From positions 124,001-188,000 of the forward strand of contig CAWCGF010000040.1 of NCBI GenBank assembly GCA_963794955.1: a DNA stretch of 64,000 nucleotides, written 5' to 3'. Origin of the DNA: JAFDVL01 sp963794955 (lineage in GTDB: Bacteria; Acidobacteriota; Blastocatellia; RBC074). The notes under the pieces are model-generated. The model searched no databases. It saw only the letters and a program-made list of their open reading frames with translations, and was not told the origin of the DNA. Below, piece by piece: positions 23,599 through 30,957 of this stretch (position 1 is the stretch's first letter; every line of letters begins with the position of its first letter). Position numbers and translations under genes: made by a program.

Positions 23599-25908
23599 AT
23601 GAACACCCGAAAAATAGCCACACGATTTTACCCCTGGTTGGTTTTAGCTCTCTCCTTCTGGGCGACTACCGCCGCCGCCCAAACAATACGCTCGCTCAAT
23701 GGCACGCTCATCACATCCGACAACAAGGCTGCCCCAAACGTGAAGGTCGCAGCTGGGACGAACGAGACGGTGACGGATAGCGCGGGGAATTTCAACCTGC
23801 AAATTCGCCGCGATGTCACGCAACTTCGTCTCGAAGGTAAGAACATCCTTCGCAAAGAAGTCGAGTTTCGCCCCGATGAAAACAACCTGCTGATTCAAAT
23901 CGAATACACGATTCCGCCCATTCACGATGGTTTAGTCATTGAAGCCACCGCGCTTGAACCCGGCATTGAGCGGCGCGACGAAGCGATTTACAAAAACACG
24001 TTGTTTTCACGCGACGATCAGGTCTTTCACACGCTCAACGCAGGCATCAATGCCGGCCAGCACGAAGGTGGCGGCAAGTCGCTGGAAATTCGCCGCTTCG
24101 GATTTAACCTGGATCACGGCGGGGTCAACGGCGGCTTGAAAGTGCTCGTAAATAACGTGCAACAGAATCAGGGCACGCAAGGCCACGGGCAAGGCTATCT
24201 CGGACAACTCAAATCACTAACGCCGGAACTCGTGCAGGATGTGAACATCATCAATGGCCCGTTCAGCGCTGAGTACGGTGACTTTTCCGGCCTCGGTGTC
24301 GTGCATATTCGCTTGCGCGAATCACTTTCCGATCAACTGACGGCGCGTTTGCAGGGTGGCTCGTTCAGTACCTATCGCCACTTTCTCGGTTACAGCCCGC
24401 ATCTGGAAAGCGGTAACGCGTTGCTCGCGTATGAGCTTTCGAGTTCGGAGGGGCCCTTCAAGAATCCGCTCAATTATCGCCGCGACAACTTCACCGGCAA
24501 TTACACATGGAAGCTGAATGAGCGGCGCGCGCTTGGCTTTCGCTTCAATGCCGGGCGCAATAACTTTTTTTCGTCGGGGCAACTTCCATTGGATGAGGTA
24601 GCTGCGGGCCGTTTGGATCGCTTCGGTTTCCTTGATCCTGACAACGGAGGCCGCGTTAAATCAGGTGTGGGCAGCGTTTATTTTCGCAATGAATTGGCCG
24701 ATGGAAGCAGCTTCAAGGTGGATGGTTTTGTTTCTCGTTCGTTGTTCGACCTGTTTTCTAACTTCACCTTTTTTGCGAGCGATGAAACCTACGGCGATGA
24801 AATTCAGCAACACGATTCTCGCTTGCAACAAGGCGTGAACGCGCAATATCTCAAGCCGTATGAGGTACTCGGCCAGCACGCGTTACTCACCGTAGGCGCG
24901 AACTATCACGACAATCAAATCAACGTTGGCTTGTATCCTTCGCTTGGCCGTATACCGAATCGGACTGTGTTCAATCCCGCTGCGTTAGTCACAAGCGCGC
25001 AGGCCCGCGTCACGAACACGGCAGGCTACGTACAACAAAGCGTCAATCTGTGGCAGGGCAAGCTGCGTTTGGACGGAGGCTTGCGCTACGACTATTTTCG
25101 CTTCGATGTGCGCGACCACATTGATCCGCTTGATTCAGGGATTCAAGGCGCGTATCGGTTTCAGCCGAAAGCCAATCTGGCTTTTACGCCATCAGTGAAA
25201 ATTCCGGCAACGTTTTATGTGAACTATGGGCGCGGGATTTCCAGCCAGGATGCACGCAGTGTCGTGCAACGTCCCGAAAGCCCGCGTCTTTCGACCACAG
25301 ATTTTTATCAGGTTGGCGCTGCCTTCAACGCCAATCGTTTCTCTGTGAGCACGGATCTGTTTTTGATTGATCGGAGCAATGAACAGGTTTACATCCCCGA
25401 CGACGGTAGTATTGAATTCAAAGGCCGCAGCCGCGCGTATGGGGTTGAGGCGAAAGCGTCAGTCAAGCTTACGCGTGCGCTGAGCTTCAACGCCGGAGTT
25501 ACGAGAGTCGGCAATGCCTACTATCGCGATGAGTTGCCACGCGTTTATGTGGATTCTGCGCCGCGCCTGGTTGCTAATGCGGGCTTGACGCTCGCTGAAT
25601 GGAAAGGCTTCAGCGGTTCTTTGCGTTATCGCCACATCAATCATTATCGCTTGGACGGGGAAGACCCTACCATTTTGGCTTCCGGGTTTGATGTGCTTGA
25701 TTTCAGTGTGAATCGTCGGCTGCGGCGAGGCCTTGAGTTTAATTTTGCGATAGATAATCTGACGAACAAACGCTATTACGAAACACAGAACTATTTTGCC
25801 TCGCGGGTGCAACCGGGCGCAGCGTTGACCTCGCGGATTCACGCTACGCCCGGCTACCCGATTACAGTATCAGTCGGACTTACCTTCCGACTTCACGGCA
25901 AAGACTGA
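23599..25908 (+). CDS. TonB-dependent outer-membrane receptor
   Basis: A 769-residue outer-membrane beta-barrel for active uptake. After the signal peptide (to about residue 27, ATTAAAQ) there is a carboxypeptidase-regulatory-like domain (LNGTLITSDNKAAPNVKV). A TonB-box-like DGLVIEATALEPG precedes the plug (GGLKVLVNNVQQN, VNIINGPFSAEYGDFSG). The plug has a His-rich start (GQHEGGG, TQGHGQGY). The barrel ends in the usual aromatic strand (YPITVSVGLTFRLHGKD). ATG 23599 has GAGGAATGC before it. As the last gene of the DUF4331/HupE/NicO cluster it is the natural outer-membrane entry port, probably for a metal or metal chelate. Confidence 0.92.
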   Translation: MNTRKIATRFYPWLVLALSFWATTAAAQTIRSLNGTLITSDNKAAPNVKVAAGTNETVTDSAGNFNLQIRRDVTQLRLEGKNILRKEVEFRPDENNLLIQIEYTIPPIHDGLVIEATALEPGIERRDEAIYKNTLFSRDDQVFHTLNAGINAGQHEGGGKSLEIRRFGFNLDHGGVNGGLKVLVNNVQQNQGTQGHGQGYLGQLKSLTPELVQDVNIINGPFSAEYGDFSGLGVVHIRLRESLSDQLTARLQGGSFSTYRHFLGYSPHLESGNALLAYELSSSEGPFKNPLNYRRDNFTGNYTWKLNERRALGFRFNAGRNNFFSSGQLPLDEVAAGRLDRFGFLDPDNGGRVKSGVGSVYFRNELADGSSFKVDGFVSRSLFDLFSNFTFFASDETYGDEIQQHDSRLQQGVNAQYLKPYEVLGQHALLTVGANYHDNQINVGLYPSLGRIPNRTVFNPAALVTSAQARVTNTAGYVQQSVNLWQGKLRLDGGLRYDYFRFDVRDHIDPLDSGIQGAYRFQPKANLAFTPSVKIPATFYVNYGRGISSQDARSVVQRPESPRLSTTDFYQVGAAFNANRFSVSTDLFLIDRSNEQVYIPDDGSIEFKGRSRAYGVEAKASVKLTRALSFNAGVTRVGNAYYRDELPRVYVDSAPRLVANAGLTLAEWKGFSGSLRYRHINHYRLDGEDPTILASGFDVLDFSVNRRLRRGLEFNFAIDNLTNKRYYETQNYFASRVQPGAALTSRIHATPGYPITVSVGLTFRLHGKD

Positions 25909-26121
25909 AGCGTCGTCGGAACGTTGCCGCCAGTATGTGGCCATTGCCGCAACTGCGACAATCAAGTTGGCCACAATGACAGGCAATGAATGAATGATGA
26001 TGCCGTAGCCGATCCACAGGAGCGCGGCCCCGGCTTGAATTTGCCGCAAGGTGGACGTTTGTTTGAAAAAATACGACGAAGCAAAGACTGCTGTCGCTAC
26101 CCAGCCGACCCACTCGAACAT
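25870..26121 (-). CDS. Small inner-membrane protein (YgjV-like), nested in HAD frame
   Basis: An 83-residue protein with three or so membrane helices (WVGWVATAVFASSYFF; GAALLWIGYGIIIHSL; VIVANLIVAVAAMATYW) and a charged tail. It resembles the YgjV-type small membrane family; SemiSWEET-like proteins are an alternative. The ATG at 26121 has GGAGG seven bases upstream, strong evidence that it is translated. The whole coding sequence but its last ten bases lies inside the 3' end of the HAD reading frame (25880-26965), in another frame on the same strand. Confidence 0.7.
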   Translation of the reverse strand: MFEWVGWVATAVFASSYFFKQTSTLRQIQAGAALLWIGYGIIIHSLPVIVANLIVAVAAMATYWRQRSDDASVFAVKSEGKSD

Positions 26122-26965
26122 GCGCCACCTCCGTTTTTGTTGTTGCCTCCACGGTTCTGTTGCTCGACAGTTCTCCGATAGTCAGGAAGTCTGTCTGTAC
26201 TTTATCCCATTCCTGAATTTGCAGTCCTTTTTGCTCGAAGAACGCCCGAATCTTTTGCGGCTGCTTCCAGCCCAGAATTTCTTCCATCACCGGCACCAGA
26301 ACGGATAGCGCGTCTTCACTGAGCATGGCTCGTTGGGCAATTGATGTAATGTATTTGCCCTCCGAAACCGCAATCGTGAAGCCTTCGCGCCGATTGATTT
26401 GCAACATCACGTGAATATCTGAACTGCCATCGCCCACATAGATGACGTTGTTGGGGCTGATCTGGAATTCTCGTAGCAGGCTGTCCAGCACGGCGACTTT
26501 GCCATAGCCCGCCGGAACACGCCGGATAGATTCAACCTCGTGCGTGTGTGAGTTGTAGTTGAATTGCGTTCCGAAAATATTTTCGGGCGGAATAATGCCT
26601 GCCAGCGCCGATTGAATGACTTCTTCCGGTGCCGCTGAAATCACGCAGAACGTAAAGGTATTACCCTCTATTCCTTCGGCCAGGAATTGGGTTAAGAGTT
26701 GGATGTTTTGTTTCAGCCGGATGTGTTTGCCGACTTCAATCAGGTGTTCACGCCGTACGCGCCGGAATTCAGGATCGTGCAAAATCAAATAGGCTAATTC
26801 ACCTCCCTGTTGTATCAGATTGATGTTGGATAATCCTCTGACACGTTGCTCAAATTCGCTGATGCCCAGCATTTCGCTTAGCACCAGCCCGGAATCGTTG
26901 AAACTTAAGGTTTGGTCAAAATCACTGGCGAATAAGTAATGTTTACTAGCTAAAGATGTATTCAT
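25880..26965 (-). CDS. HAD-superfamily phosphatase with overrunning C-terminus
   Basis: A haloacid-dehalogenase-fold hydrolase, probably a phosphatase of the phosphoserine-phosphatase type. Motif I is FASDFDQTLSFND (nucleophile Asp in DFDQT). Motif II region is FCVISAAPEE, motif III Lys lies in PAGYGKVAVLD and motif IV is VIYVGDGSSDIHVM. ATG 26965 has GGAG eight bases upstream. The conserved domain ends near EWDKVQTDFLTI. Beyond about residue 282 the frame has no stop and runs through the nested 83-codon gene, giving a Cys/His/Arg-rich tail that looks non-native. Either the stop codon was lost or there is a sequencing indel. Confidence 0.85.
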   Translation of the reverse strand: MNTSLASKHYLFASDFDQTLSFNDSGLVLSEMLGISEFEQRVRGLSNINLIQQGGELAYLILHDPEFRRVRREHLIEVGKHIRLKQNIQLLTQFLAEGIEGNTFTFCVISAAPEEVIQSALAGIIPPENIFGTQFNYNSHTHEVESIRRVPAGYGKVAVLDSLLREFQISPNNVIYVGDGSSDIHVMLQINRREGFTIAVSEGKYITSIAQRAMLSEDALSVLVPVMEEILGWKQPQKIRAFFEQKGLQIQEWDKVQTDFLTIGELSSNRTVEATTKTEVAHVRVGRLGSDSSLCFVVFFQTNVHLAANSSRGRAPVDRLRHHHSFIACHCGQLDCRSCGNGHILAATFRRRFSLCREVGR

Positions 26966-27178
26966 AAATAAAACTCCACTGCTTTTAGGGGCAGCTACCC
27001 GGTAAGGCAGCAAGCCGTATGCCATCTGGTCAATTGTTATTGGGGGCTTAGAGTTAGCAGAACTGCTCAAGCAAGGACGGACATGATATAGCTACATAAA
27101 CGTTGGGTACGCCCGATGGTCTGACAAAATGGTTGTTGCTGCCTTTCATTCAAGCAGATAATACAGGAGATCATTTAG

Positions 27179-27412
27179 ATGCGGGTTAATGGAACGTTAA
27201 GTTATCCTCAATTCAGACAGATGAGTGGGACGAAAGAGGTTATGAGAATCAAACAGTCTATTTTGTGTATCCTGGCAATGGCGCTACTGTCGTTGGCGAT
27301 TGCTGCCCAAACGGCGAAACCGGTCGAACAGCGTACGACAGAAACGCTTGCGCCAGGCATCGTGTTTATGACGCCTGTTATTGTCACAGTGCCATTGAAG
27401 ACGGAGAGGTAA
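27179..27412 (+). CDS. Small exported peptide
   Basis: A 77-codon frame. Its C-terminal two-thirds has a clear signal peptide (MRIKQSILCILAMALLSLAI, cleaved near AAQ), leaving a mature peptide of about 30 residues (TLAPGIVFMTPVIVTVP). The ATG at 27179 has AGGAG at good spacing; an internal ATG at 27242 gives a shorter leader but its GAGG is only two bases away. No family was recognised. Confidence 0.5.
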   Translation: MRVNGTLSYPQFRQMSGTKEVMRIKQSILCILAMALLSLAIAAQTAKPVEQRTTETLAPGIVFMTPVIVTVPLKTER

Positions 27413-27417
27413 AGATT

Positions 27418-27462
27418 ATGCCAGCAGTTATCACGCCCAAATTCCTCAAAAAACTGAACTAA
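27418..27462 (+). CDS. Possible 14-codon ORF
   Basis: MPAVITPKFLKKLN, preceded by GGAGAGG eight bases upstream; that site overlaps the stop codon of the exported-peptide gene. It is short, basic and amphipathic. It overlaps the 3' end of the convergent zinc-ribbon gene by four bases. It could be a translated peptide or chance. Confidence 0.25.
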   Translation: MPAVITPKFLKKLN

Positions 27463-27986
27463 GCGTGTGGCGCAAGGTCTGAGGAAACGGATGGTTTAGT
27501 ACGGTCTTGCGCGATCAGTTCCAGCTTACGTGTGGTTGGTTCTGTGATGCTGCTAACTAACTGTGGTTCTGGCAGCAGTTCTTTGGTTTTGGCCGCGTCG
27601 AGATTCAATTGACGTGACGCCTTGAACGGGAAGAATTCTTTGAGCAGCCACGGCACTGTGAACAAAAACGCACCTTTCAAAAGCAGCAGCAAGCCCACGC
27701 CGAACGCTTTATTCCAGATTGGCCCCATGCTCTTTGCTTCTGGACCAATGAAGGCTAAGGCTAACAAGATAAACACTCCCATTCCAACAATCAACGCGAA
27801 GCCACTCCCCCCGATGGCAATTCCCAGGTATTCGATTTTTTTCAGCACGCGATGGGTTTTCGCTGAGAATTTGGGCGGTTGCTCATATTCACCGACGAGC
27901 GGAAGGATCGGTTGTAAATTAAAACCGCAGGCACGACAGAATTTTTGTTCGTCTTTGGCTTGAGAACCGCAAGCTGGGCAAAACAT
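27459..27986 (-). CDS. Zinc-ribbon membrane protein
   Basis: A 175-residue protein. The N-terminal zinc ribbon MFCPACGSQAKDEQKFCRAC has two CxxC pairs. A linker is followed by two hydrophobic helices (GFALIVGMGVFILLALAFIG and AFGVGLLLLLKGAFLFTVPW) and a polar tail. Such zinc_ribbon plus transmembrane proteins are common and uncharacterised. The ATG at 27986 has a perfect AAGGAGGT upstream, which decides the start over 28043. It lies directly downstream of purA on the same strand. Confidence 0.75.
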   Translation of the reverse strand: MFCPACGSQAKDEQKFCRACGFNLQPILPLVGEYEQPPKFSAKTHRVLKKIEYLGIAIGGSGFALIVGMGVFILLALAFIGPEAKSMGPIWNKAFGVGLLLLLKGAFLFTVPWLLKEFFPFKASRQLNLDAAKTKELLPEPQLVSSITEPTTRKLELIAQDRTKPSVSSDLAPHA

Positions 27987-28043
27987 AGAGACCTCCTTGC
28001 CAACACAGCTTGGAGTACGAGGAAAGCCAGCGTGAGGTTTCAA

Positions 28044-29366
28044 TTACAGCGCGAGTTGCAAGCCACAACCTTCCAACACTCCTGCTTCAATAATCGTTTC
28101 ATTGCGCTCCGGCCCGGTTGAAATGAAGGCGAACGGCGCGCCCGATAATTCCGCTAAACGAGCGATATAGGTCTGCGCTTTTTCCGGCAAATCGGCAAAC
28201 TTATCAATGCCGCCGGTTTGCTGCCGCCAGCCGGGCATCGTTTCGTAGATTGGCTCGGCCTGTTCCATCGCGGTTGCGTCATACGGCACCTGGTCGGTTT
28301 CCTGCCCGTTGATGCGATAGCCGATGCAGATTTTGATTTCGTCTAAGTCATCCAGCACGTCGAGCTTCGTCAAGGCCAGCGCGTCCAAGCCATTGACCAT
28401 CACCGCATAGCGCGCAATGACAGCGTCGAACCAGCCGCAACGGCGTGGTCTGCCCGTTGAGGCACCGTATTCCTTGCCCTGCGCGCGAATTGCTTCGCCG
28501 AGTGCATCATTCAATTCCGTCGGAAACGGACCGCTGCCGACACGCGTCGTGTATGCCTTGATAACGCCAATCGTGGCATCAATCCGCGAGGGCGGAATGC
28601 CTGCGCCGGTGCAAGCGCCGCCGATAGTGGAATTCGACGAGGTGACGAACGGATAGGTGCCGTGATCTATGTCGAGCATTGTTGCCTGCGCGCCTTCGAG
28701 CAATAACGACCGACCCTTTTTCGACTCGTGGTTCAGGTAATAAGTCGTGTCAGTGATGTGCGGAGCGATCAGCGCTGACCATTGTTCGCCTTCTGCAAGC
28801 AATTCTTTTTCATCAATCGGTTCGCCGCCGAGATGCGTCAGGAGGTTATTTGCCTGCCGGGTGTTGGTCGAAAGTTTTTCGAGCAGGGAAGCGACGTCGG
28901 TCAAATCGCCTGCGCGCAAGCCGCGGCGCGCCATTTTGTCTTCGTAGGCGGGGCCAATGCCGCGCATCGTGGTACCCACCGCATTGTTGCCGCGATGCGC
29001 TTCGACGCGCTGATCCAGGGCCACGTGATAGGGCAAAATCAGATGGGCGCGATTGCTGATGAGCAAATTTTGGGGCGTGACTTCGATGCCTTTGGCACGC
29101 AGGTCGGCGATTTCGTGGAGCAGCGCGCGCGGGTCAACGACGACGCCATTGCCGATCACGCAAGTGCTGCCGGGATGGGTGATGCCGCTCGGAATCAGGT
29201 GCAGCACGAACTTCTGATCTACGTCATCTTTGCGAATGATGACCGTATGGCCAGCATTGTGGCCGCCTTGATACCGCGCGACGATGTCGAAATTGGGCGC
29301 GAGCAAATCTACGATCTTGCCTTTGCCTTCATCGCCCCATTGAGTGCCGATAATAGCTAAGTTCAT
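28044..29366 (-). CDS. purA: Adenylosuccinate synthase
   Basis: Catalyses the GTP-dependent joining of IMP and aspartate in AMP synthesis. The 440-residue length is normal. The P-loop GTQWGDEGKGKIVD with catalytic Asp, YQGGHNAGHTV, GNGVVVDP, TTMRGIGPAYEDKMAR, LLEGAQATMLDIDHGTYPFV and TRVGSGPFPTEL are all present. ATG 29366 is preferred; a GTG three codons upstream (29375) lies in a low-complexity palindrome. It is first in the purA / zinc-ribbon pair and follows trxB. Confidence 0.97.
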   Translation of the reverse strand: MNLAIIGTQWGDEGKGKIVDLLAPNFDIVARYQGGHNAGHTVIIRKDDVDQKFVLHLIPSGITHPGSTCVIGNGVVVDPRALLHEIADLRAKGIEVTPQNLLISNRAHLILPYHVALDQRVEAHRGNNAVGTTMRGIGPAYEDKMARRGLRAGDLTDVASLLEKLSTNTRQANNLLTHLGGEPIDEKELLAEGEQWSALIAPHITDTTYYLNHESKKGRSLLLEGAQATMLDIDHGTYPFVTSSNSTIGGACTGAGIPPSRIDATIGVIKAYTTRVGSGPFPTELNDALGEAIRAQGKEYGASTGRPRRCGWFDAVIARYAVMVNGLDALALTKLDVLDDLDEIKICIGYRINGQETDQVPYDATAMEQAEPIYETMPGWRQQTGGIDKFADLPEKAQTYIARLAELSGAPFAFISTGPERNETIIEAGVLEGCGLQLAL

Positions 29367-29370
29367 ATTG

Positions 29371-29457
29371 GACACAGGAAGAGGGAGAGAAAGTGCGAAC
29401 GAGAGAAGGAGAGATTCCCTCCCTCTTTCCCTCTGTTTCTCGTTCCCTCCCTCTTGT
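29371..29457. repeat. Low-complexity inverted repeat, GAGGGAGAG words
   Basis: GACACAGGAAGAGGGAGAG at the left mirrors CCCTCCCTCTTGTC at the right, and CGAACGAGAGA mirrors TCTCGTTCC inside. It fills the gap between trxB and purA and touches the purA start codon region. Confidence 0.7.
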
Positions 29458-29460
29458 CAA

Positions 29461-30393
29461 TTAGTGTTTCTTGGATTCCAAATATTTTTCCGCCGAGATC
29501 GCCGCTTGCACGCCATCGGCGACGACGTTCGCAAGCTGATAGATAGGGCGCACGCACAAATCGCCTGCGGCAAACAAGCCAGGGACTTTCGTTTCCATCA
29601 ATTCATTAACAACCACGCGCCCTGATTCGTCCAGGTCTACCAGTTCCGTCACGATTTCCGAACTCGGAATCCAGCCGATGAACTCAAAGACACCTTTGAC
29701 CGGGACGATCTCGGTTTCGTTGGTTTCCAGATGACGCACGCGCACTGCCTCAACTTCGGTTTCGCCGATAATTTCTTCAATTGTTGAATTCCAGATCGGA
29801 TGGACTTTCGGATTGTGCATGTACTCTTCAATCAGAATCTTCTGCGCGGTGAAATGATCGCGGCGATGCACGTTTTTGATTTCCGAGACATACCGCGTCA
29901 GGAATTGGCCTTCTTCTACCGCCGAGTTGCCACCGCCGACAACCGCGACGGGAACATCACGGAAGAACGCCCCATCACAGGTTCCGCACCAACTCACGCC
30001 ACGCCCTTCAAATTTCTTTTCGCCTGGCACATTCAAGGTGCGCGGAAAGCGTCCCATGGCCAGAATCACCGTGCGACAGGTCACGCTTGATTCGTCACTC
30101 AGTTTGAGCGTAAACGTACCGTCGTTTTCGGGCGTGATTTGCTCCGCGCCGATGCCTTCGCGGACTTCGGCACCAAAGCGTTGCGCGTGTTTGAGAAAGG
30201 CTTGCGCGAAATCATAGCCGGAAATGCCATCGGCAAAGCCCGGATAGTTATCAATTGCGGCAGACATTGCAATTTGTCCACCGACGAATTTCTTTTCCAG
30301 CACGAGCGTTGTCAGCAAGGCTCGTCCGGTATATACGGCAGCAGCCAATCCCGTTGGTCCGCCGCCAATAATCACTACATCAAAATCAGGCAT
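29461..30393 (-). CDS. trxB: Thioredoxin reductase
   Basis: NADPH-dependent flavoenzyme that reduces thioredoxin. The 310 residues are the usual length. FAD-binding GGGPTGLAAAVYTGRA, redox pair Cys136-Gly-Thr-Cys139 in SWCGTCDGAFF, NADPH-binding VVGGGNSAVEEG and the C-terminal GLFAAGDLCVRPIYQ are present. The active site reads CGTC rather than the E. coli CATC. It is separated from trxA by 85 bases occupied by a TTAGCC palindrome; the two are clearly partners. Confidence 0.97.
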   Translation of the reverse strand: MPDFDVVIIGGGPTGLAAAVYTGRALLTTLVLEKKFVGGQIAMSAAIDNYPGFADGISGYDFAQAFLKHAQRFGAEVREGIGAEQITPENDGTFTLKLSDESSVTCRTVILAMGRFPRTLNVPGEKKFEGRGVSWCGTCDGAFFRDVPVAVVGGGNSAVEEGQFLTRYVSEIKNVHRRDHFTAQKILIEEYMHNPKVHPIWNSTIEEIIGETEVEAVRVRHLETNETEIVPVKGVFEFIGWIPSSEIVTELVDLDESGRVVVNELMETKVPGLFAAGDLCVRPIYQLANVVADGVQAAISAEKYLESKKH

Positions 30394-30403
30394 AAGAATA
30401 AAA

Positions 30404-30470
30404 GCCGTTAGCCCTTAGCCATTAGCCAAGCCTCTTTTTCTGGCTAACAGCTAACGGCTAACGGCTAACA
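30404..30470. repeat. Inverted repeat of TTAGCC tandem words
   Basis: GCCGTTAGCCCTTAGCC mirrors GGCTAACGGCTAACGGC-type units around CTCTTTTTCT. Each arm is three or four tandem copies of a TTAGCC(N) unit. It fills the gap between trxA and trxB. Confidence 0.75.
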
Positions 30471-30478
30471 TCTCAAAA

Positions 30479-30814
30479 CTAAGCAACGTATTTATCTAAT
30501 AACGTCGAAAGCGTGGTTTGGGCATTGCCTGGCACGCCGACAATGGTTTCGGCCACTTCGCCGCCTTTATACAAAATCAACGTCGGGATGCCGCGAATGC
30601 CGAATTGCGCTGGCGTATTCGGATTCTCATCCACATTCAATTTCATGACTTTGGCTTTGCCTTGATATTTCTCCGCGACTGCCTCAATCGTGGGGGCGAT
30701 CATGCGACACGGGCCACACCAGGCTGCCCAGAAATCCACCAGTACTGGTTGGTCTGAGCCTAATACTTCAGTCTTAAAATTATCATCCGTTGCTTCACGT
30801 ACAAAATCACTCAT
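30479..30814 (-). CDS. trxA: Thioredoxin
   Basis: A 111-residue cytosolic disulfide reductase. The active site is WCGPC (Cys33, Cys36) in VLVDFWAAWCGPCRMIAP, with the cis-proline segment IRGIPTLILYKGGE. ATG 30814 has GAGGAG nine bases upstream; the extended frame to 30904 lies in a dispersed palindrome. It precedes trxB on the same strand. Confidence 0.97.
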   Translation of the reverse strand: MSDFVREATDDNFKTEVLGSDQPVLVDFWAAWCGPCRMIAPTIEAVAEKYQGKAKVMKLNVDENPNTPAQFGIRGIPTLILYKGGEVAETIVGVPGNAQTTLSTLLDKYVA

Positions 30815-30827
30815 TACATACTCCTCT

Positions 30828-30856
30828 AAAAATGTAGGACAGGCTGCCCGCCTGTC
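30828..30856. repeat. Single-arm dispersed palindrome, word GACAGGCTGCCCGCCTGTC
   Basis: AAATGTAGGACAGGCTGCC then CGCCTGTC forms one hairpin with the ATGTA flank of the family. No mirrored second copy follows. The same word occurs in paired form at 52258-52327. It lies just upstream of trxA. Confidence 0.65.
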
Positions 30857-30935
30857 TTGCTTTTTGTCTTCACAGACCCACGATAAACTTGCCGTTTGCG
30901 CCACGACAAGACCGGGGATTGTAGCAGACCCGACG

Positions 30936-30957
30936 CGCTAAGTCTTGTGGCTTAGCG
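30936..30957 (-). terminator. Stem-loop at the glgA stop codon
   Basis: CGCTAAG / CTTAGCG form a perfect 7-bp stem around eight bases; the glgA stop codon TAA is part of the stem. No T-run follows, so termination is uncertain. Confidence 0.4.
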
